A stretch of DNA of 64,000 bases from Strigops habroptila (lineage: Eukaryota > Chordata > Aves > Psittaciformes > Psittacidae). Below, piece after piece: positions 58,756 to 64,000 of this stretch; positions within the stretch are counted from its first letter, which is position 1, and every line of letters begins with the position of its first letter. Position numbers and translations under genes: made by a program. The stretch spans positions 5,596,906 through 5,660,905 of the forward strand of contig NC_044290.2 of assembly GCF_004027225.2 (NCBI RefSeq), written 5' to 3'. Under the pieces are notes generated by a model, which ran no database searches, had not been told where the DNA came from, and was given only the letters and a program-made list of their open reading frames with translations.

Positions 58756-59603
58756 TCAGATAAATGTATTAAACCCAAGTTCAGGAGCAGGTATTTTCCC
58801 CTCCCCAGTAAAAGAGTCTATAGGTAGGCCTTTAATTTTCCTTAACCAGGCCTTCTTGCGTGCTCTTTGCTGTTCTTCTCTGAGCTTTTCCTGGTGTGCC
58901 TGATACTGTGCTACAGCAGCTGCCTCATATGCCTCCTTCTGTTTCCCTGTCAGAAGCCTGAATTCCCCATCACTCCAGGAGGGGCTTGCACCATATGGAC
59001 AGAAGGACTTTCTTCTCATCGAAAATGCTTCGTTCTTCATTTGTGCAATGATCACACGTGTTGATTTGATCAGTTGAGAAGAAGCTGCAAAGGGACTGGC
59101 GACATGAACCTCCTCTTCTGCGAAAGAAATGGCTTTACCATGACCACTGTGAGCTTTCTTTTCCTGCAGCAAATCACAAGTCTTGGGACGTACCACAGAA
59201 GGAGCAGGGATGGAGGAATTCACAGTGGGTCCATACAAAGAGTTTTTCAGCTTGAGCTGCAGCATTTTGGTTTCAAAGGGGACAGAAATTTTTTTCACAG
59301 TCAGAGAATCACTGTGCAGTCTCGCATGTTGGAGCTGGACTGTCTGATCCCTTTTTTGTGGCAGAGGAGTTTTGTATTTTTGTACCTTTGCAGGGTACTG
59401 ATGCTCTGGAGGAGGTTTCCATGCTTCTCTGACTTTCACATCATGCTCAGTGCTGGAGCTGTCCAGGGCTGGCTTGCAGGCTTTCTGCAGCATGCTGACT
59501 GTTAAGAGGAGTTTGTCAAGGGACATTGGACATCTTGGATCTCTTTTCCTTTCATGCTGCAAAGTAGCTTCTGCCTTGTCAGAGCCATGTTCAGATTTGT
59601 CAT
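58756..59603 (-). CDS. FBXW10: FBXW10 terminal coding exon
   Basis: Large last exon, 281 full codons plus a split Asp, ending in TGA at 58756-58758. The acceptor is GGAAACAG after a T-rich tract; an upstream in-frame ATG lies in the intron. It contains the CPMSLDKLLLTVSMLQKA block near its start, a KKISVPFETKMLQLKLKNSL block mid-exon, and a predicted charged helix (residues QEKLREEQQRARKKAWLRK) before the GLPIDSF... end. Confidence 0.9.
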
Positions 59604-62600
59604 CTGTTTCCAAAAACAAAACAATACATTTGGAGTTGAGGGTGGGTTTTGTGATCGTTGTTGGCAGGGTAGTACTCAGAGTTAAGACCAGGGATGGGTG
59701 CTGGATTGACCTGCGTATGGGCAGTCCAAGTTTATCTATACAACAGGCAGCACAGGAAGCTACAAGCCAATGGTGCCCATTTCAGTTTACTCATCCTTGG
59801 CCTCACTAGTGACTCTGCCAACATCAGAGGTAATTCTGTCCCAGTTAACTGAAAAGTGTTCCTTGCCAGAGCCTGTACGGGTCAAACTGAAGTCAGATTC
59901 TGTAACATACATTGCACTTTGTGGCTGGTTTGGTATCCACCTTGTTTGAAGCAATGGTTTCTGAAAGGAATGAGGTTCCTCACCACCTCTTTCCATGCAC
60001 CCCTTCCTTATCCTACAGTCTGCTTTGGGAAAAGGCTTCAAGACAAGTCAGTTCCAAGTAGAAATCTTTGGAGTAGCCAACATCTGAGAACCACTTGAAC
60101 TGTTACTACTCAGAGATGCATTTGAATTGTAAATCACAAGACATGCTTCATAGCCTAACTTTGCTACCTCAAGGCATATAGGGAGGGACCTGCGCTGTAT
60201 GACAGACACATCAAGATGGATAGTGTAATTATGCCCTTGACTGACAACTGGATGAGGATTGCAACACAGAGTAAGACGCTTAGTCCCATGGCCTTGCTAC
60301 AGCAACTCATTTGTCACTTTGCAGTGTCACGTTGTTTGTGTATCGTTGCTTTGCAGTACAACTATGTTTTTTCAGACTGGTTAGCTGAAATTTCTGCCCT
60401 CTAGGAATGTGTTTCAGAGAGCATTAAGTTACAGTGCAGAAAGGCAGAATACAGCAGAACAAGCTAATGAAAATCACTCCTTGTTCCTCATTCACAGGAT
60501 TTAGAACTGTTTAATCCGCACATACATATGACCCTGCAGCTTAGTTACAAACACCAGAAGCTTAGGGTTAGAGACTTACAATTGGTACAGCTCTTCTGCA
60601 GTAACGTATCAGTCTGTGTTAAAGATCCCAACAGATTCTAAATATAAAACCTGAGAAAAACTACCTTAAGGAGACACATGCCATATGCCACAGACTCATC
60701 TCAGCTCTGTCTCATTTTCAAGTTTCAGATTGCAGCGTTTTTGCTGGCTGAGACAACTTACATATAGGAAGGTTTTTAAACAGATTTCCAAGTTACTGCT
60801 ATTGATTAAACACCAACTACTTGAATAAGTTTTGTGCAGAATTCTCTTACACCTGATAAAGCAATCAGAAATAGAATAAAAATACAATAAAAAACCCCTA
60901 GATACCAGAGAACAAAGCCTTATAGGTAAACCTTAGAACTTCTCCTGTTTATTTGCTTGATCTAAAGCAGCTCCTGTAGGATGCATCTGTCCTTACCAGC
61001 ATTTGCCAGGATCCTTGCAGAACATTCTCTCGCTGACTTTTCCAAGGCTTCTGTAGTGCCAGGAATGAAAAGCTTTTCCTGCTGCTCTGCCTGAATGTGA
61101 AAAGGCTGCTGTTGCTGGCGAGCTGCTGGTGTCATCAGTTCGTACCAGGGAGCTAGAAAGCAGAAGAATAAGTCATCTCTAAACTCTGCTGAAATGAAAC
61201 TTATTTAATGAAATCAACGTAACTGATGGGATGTCAAGTCTTTGATTACTGCTTTGCCTCTAATCGCAGCTTCTAAAAGTCTAGGTGTTAGAAAAAACCA
61301 AAGGTATTTGGTGAGCAGAAACCACAAATTCAAAGGTGGCAGCAAGCATTGATTTTAAAGAATACTGTGTATACACAACTCATAATTTTTGTCACTAAAA
61401 TTAAAATATAGTGCAGTCCCTCTTTGTTTCCTGTTTCTAGAAACTGTGCATCTTTTACCTCCTTTTACCTGCGTCAAGGAGATTAGCACCTGATGGCCTT
61501 AAAAGCATGAAAAATTCTTAACCCATCAGTTTATCTGCAATATACAGCTTGTAGAGCTGGAAGATTCTTGATACATCCTGTATTAACTAACTCTGACTTA
61601 AAAATAAAGAACATAATTGTTATTGTTTAAAACGTGTCTGTTTACGTGCATTGCAGTTCCTGGTGATGGCAGATCCTGAATGCAGGTGTGCTATGACTTT
61701 CTAGAGTCTTTATTAATAAAGAATTCAAGCACTGAATCAGCAGCATGTTTCCATGCACACCAGCTGTAAGAATGAATACTACTGATTTCTCTATTACTCA
61801 GTTGGAAAATGACACTGCCTGTCTTGACAAACATGTTGAATTTATACCAGACCTTTCTTAAAAGGTACAAAGATTTTAGAAAGGCCTAAAATCGACAGAA
61901 CCATGGAAACACAACAGCACATCTACCACACTGCACTTCAAGAAAAGCAGAGAGTCAGTATATTGATCAGGATGAAGGCAGTGACTACTTGAAATGATTT
62001 CTAACTCATTTTAGAAAAGAGCAGTGTATTGCAAAGGCTGTGTGTAATACTTGGAGATGTTCCAGAGCTTTTTGGTGGCTGGAAGTAATGCAGGTCAAGG
62101 TCCAGTCTCTCCCGAGAAGGTCGATGCTGCTGGCTGACACTGCGGCGCTTCACTCGCTGAATGGATTTCCTGCGTGAAGTCCCTTTGTCCTGTTTTTTCT
62201 TCCCTGCCACCTTTCTGTCAGCATCTAAGGTATAGTCCCACCTGGTCTCTTCAAACTCAAGCAGCAGCAGTTTACTTAATGAATTGATCACCATCCTGGA
62301 GAAGAGAAGGGAAAGCCCATAAGAGCACAGATAACATTAACACAGCAGTTACTGCCTAAGGGTCCCATTTGCTTCTGTGCAATACAAAACCCTTAAACAG
62401 ATCCAAGACAACCAGCACTCTTCTAAGGGACCAATAGCAATTAGTCCCATCAGTCAGATGCTGCACACTTTAACTTATGTTCTGTATGAATGAGCTCTAT
62501 GGGGCTCTTTTCATTCCGCTCTATGGCAAAATTAGTTCTAAAATAATTAGGATGAAAATTGCCAACAGCAAACTGAGCTAGATCAGTGCAATGCTAAAAG

Positions 62601-64000
62601 AAACTGAAGATACCATGTCATTAGGGACATTTAAACCTAAATTGGAGGGGTGTACTGGCTCTGGTTGGGATGGAGTTAGTTTTCTTCATAGCAGCCCGTG
62701 TATTGCTGTGGTTTAGAATCGTGACCAAAACAGCATTAATGACACACCAGAGTTCTAGTTATCGCTTACACAAAAGCTGGAAACTCCCTTTAGTTTAGAG
62801 GTGCAGAAGTGAATGATCCTGGAAGGATTTTCCACTATTGGATTTATAAAGAGGCAGTAGGTCAGGAACAAGCAAAGGGTTTGGCAGGCCTTGGCTTGAT
62901 TCTCCTACCTCTTAAGAAATCTGGGCTCAGAGTTCAGCTTTACTGTTGCATCTATATTGTAAGCTATATAGAAACAGGAAATTGTACATTGCTGAGTGGA
63001 CTAAGAAAATCTCTTTTCAGCCATTGTTATAAAAACATGATTATTAAAGCAGTCACTAAGCAATAGAGCCTTTTAAAACTGACTTGTGAGAAGGACAGTA
63101 AAAGGAAAAAATGTAGAATTCCTTAAATTACACTGTAATCTACCTAATTTGGTTCAGAGACTGATGGCAGCAGTTGTCACCAACCTGTTTCCTCCAATAT
63201 AGAAAGAAGATATGGGGTCCCCTTTGGTACTGGCCACCAACACTTTCAGGCAGATTCCAGTCAAGTAGTTAAATATACGGATCTTCCCATCAGCACAACC
63301 GCTGATGACTCTGAGATAGAGGAACTCCAGAGACAGAACTTCCCTGAAAAACACAGCACATCACCATGCTTTCACAAGGAGACACCATCAAATACCTCTT
63401 GTCTTGGAGGAGATGCAAAGGTCTGCCTCCATCAACAGGCTAAACACAGGAGCTGATCAAGATGTTTAAGAGGTCTAATAGTGAAGTCCTTCATAATCTC
63501 TCCATGCCCAAACTAACCAAGCCATCACATGCTCATAGCAACCAGTACAGTTATAGCCATCTGCTGCTCTTTCAGATTTCATTTTTATGTCTAGGAAAGT
63601 AAATGATAGTGTGATACTCTGTGGTATACAGCTTGGGATCCTCAAAATAGTGGACTATGCACTGTCAGTCTTAAGTCATCCCTGCCTGAGAGCAGGGACA
63701 CTTGCATTTTAGGTTGTTACAAGTCTTAACTGACCCGTGCTGGTTGTGACCATGTATGCCTGACACTGGTTTTAAGATGAAAGCTATTGAAAGCGAGGAT
63801 ATTTCAATACTAGGGCTGATAATTAAAGCATTCTGTGTTTCTATAAGGGAGACTTTTTCTTTACAGATTTAGTAGACTGTTGAGTACAACTTGAAACACA
63901 TCTGATTCCTACTTAGGGTGGCGGAAAGCTATTAGGCATCTCTTAAGTTTTCCCAACATGCTCCATCCCAGGATATATCCATCGGTGCTTCCTGTGACTA
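58756..64000 (-). CDS. FBXW10: FBXW10/CDRT1-like F-box and WD40 protein, 3' part (5' end outside window)
   Basis: FBXW10 proteins are putative substrate-recognition subunits of SCF-type ubiquitin ligases. The five 3' coding exons are present: 63913->64000 (open at the edge), 63185-63343, 62051-62295, 60997-61152 and 58756-59603. Together they give about 497 residues in one frame, and every junction phase agrees (2,2,1,1). WD40-type blades are visible as VTGSTDGYILGW and VISGCADGKIRIFNYLTG. The last blade reads MVINSLSKLLLLEFEETRWD across the next junction. After the propeller comes a basic, Arg/Lys/Ser-rich linker, then a long C-terminal region with a CPMSLDKLLLTVSMLQKA block that I associate with FBXW10/CDRT1. 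A charged helix (EKLREEQQRARKKAWLRKI) lies near the C-terminus. The F-box itself would lie upstream of the window. Human CDRT1 derives from the same family and sits in the same position. Confidence 0.88.
59604..60996 (-). other. FBXW10 last intron
   Basis: 1.39 kb with GT...AG ends in the minus direction. No repeat or exon was recognised inside it. Confidence 0.7.
60997..61152 (-). CDS. FBXW10: FBXW10 exon, fourth of the five in the window
   Basis: 156 nt, phase 1 at both ends. It starts PWYELMTPAARQQQPFHIQA, is Gln/Glu-rich, and ends SARECSARILANA before a GCTG|GTAAGG donor. Acceptor TTTCTAG. The frame joins precisely to both flanking exons. Confidence 0.88.
62051..62295 (-). CDS. FBXW10: FBXW10 exon, third in the window (end of propeller and basic linker)
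   Basis: 245 nt. The first part, MVINSLSKLLLLEFEETRWD, closes the WD40 propeller. The rest is a strongly basic linker with KKKQDKGTSRRKS and RVKRRS clusters, which could act as a nuclear-localisation signal. Acceptor CTTCTCCAG. The donor A|GTATTA is weak but gives the required phase 1. Confidence 0.87.
62651..62772. mobile_element. Solo LTR-like fragment (endogenous retrovirus) in FBXW10 intron
   Basis: The stretch tgtactggctctggttggga, followed by gagttagttttcttcatagc, agcccgtgtattgctgtggt and cattaatgacacaccagagt, matches in order a dispersed avian LTR sequence that I know from several bird genomes. It starts with the canonical TG. No viral coding sequence is present. Family name not certain. 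Confidence 0.5.
63185..63343 (-). CDS. FBXW10: FBXW10 WD40 exon, second in the window
   Basis: 159 nt. It encodes EVLSLEFLYLRVISGCADGK and IRIFNYLTGICLKVLVA, one WD40 blade with the conserved SG-ADG-IR-F core, and ends GDPISSFYIGGN plus two bases of Arg. Acceptor TTTTTCAG. Donor AACAG|GTTGGT. Phase 2 at both ends. Confidence 0.9.
63913..64000 (-). CDS. FBXW10: FBXW10 WD40 exon, partial (runs off the window)
   Basis: The reading frame VTGSTDGYILGWSMLGKLKR, then CLIAFRHP, is a WD40 blade. It ends with a CCTAA|GTAGGA donor whose two-base overhang completes Lys with the next exon. The 5' end of this exon lies beyond position 64000. Confidence 0.87.

Overview
The window looks like avian nuclear DNA. 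It contains several CR1 LINE fragments, some still carrying the avian-type 3' tail of repeated ATTCTATG units, one CpG-island promoter, and short split exons. All recognisable genes lie on the minus strand. Reading down the minus strand (64 kb to 1), the order is FBXW10/CDRT1-like (3' half only, 63.9-58.7 kb), TVP23B (complete, 55.7-50.5 kb) and CDRT4 (last exon at 8.7-9.1 kb, probable first coding exon at 31.65-31.76 kb). This is the order and orientation of CDRT1 - TVP23C - CDRT4 in the human 17p12 (CMT1A) region, so the window is the avian counterpart of that block. No clear plus-strand protein-coding gene was found.

Region by region. 1-8.7 kb is non-coding apart from a weak MIR-like remnant and lies downstream of CDRT4. 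8.7-31.8 kb holds CDRT4 and a proposed 22.6 kb intron that is repeat-poor but contains short direct repeats, a POU-type palindrome and a doublet of TAAT-rich near-palindromes. 31.8-50.5 kb is intergenic, with CR1 tails, an old CR1-like LINE, a TG microsatellite and one unusually long plus-strand open frame of unknown meaning. 50.5-55.7 kb is TVP23B, with seven coding exons whose phases all agree and a 207-residue product. 55.38-55.88 kb is its CpG-island promoter, abutting a CR1 fragment. 58.2-58.6 kb is a decayed CR1 reverse-transcriptase piece. 58.7-64 kb is the 3' part of FBXW10: two exons with WD40 repeats, then a basic linker, a short exon and a large terminal exon. The gene runs off the end of the window.

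The three genes are not a pathway. TVP23B is a four-pass Golgi/trans-Golgi membrane protein, FBXW10 an F-box/WD40 putative ubiquitin-ligase substrate adaptor, and CDRT4 a small protein of unknown function. What unites them is deep synteny. No CRISPR array, operon, tRNA, rRNA or novel multi-gene system was seen. The most useful items to check are the proposed CDRT4 5' exon, the 281-codon open frame at 41.25-42.10 kb, the paired non-coding motifs, and a short start-codon context on the plus strand of the TVP23B CpG island.
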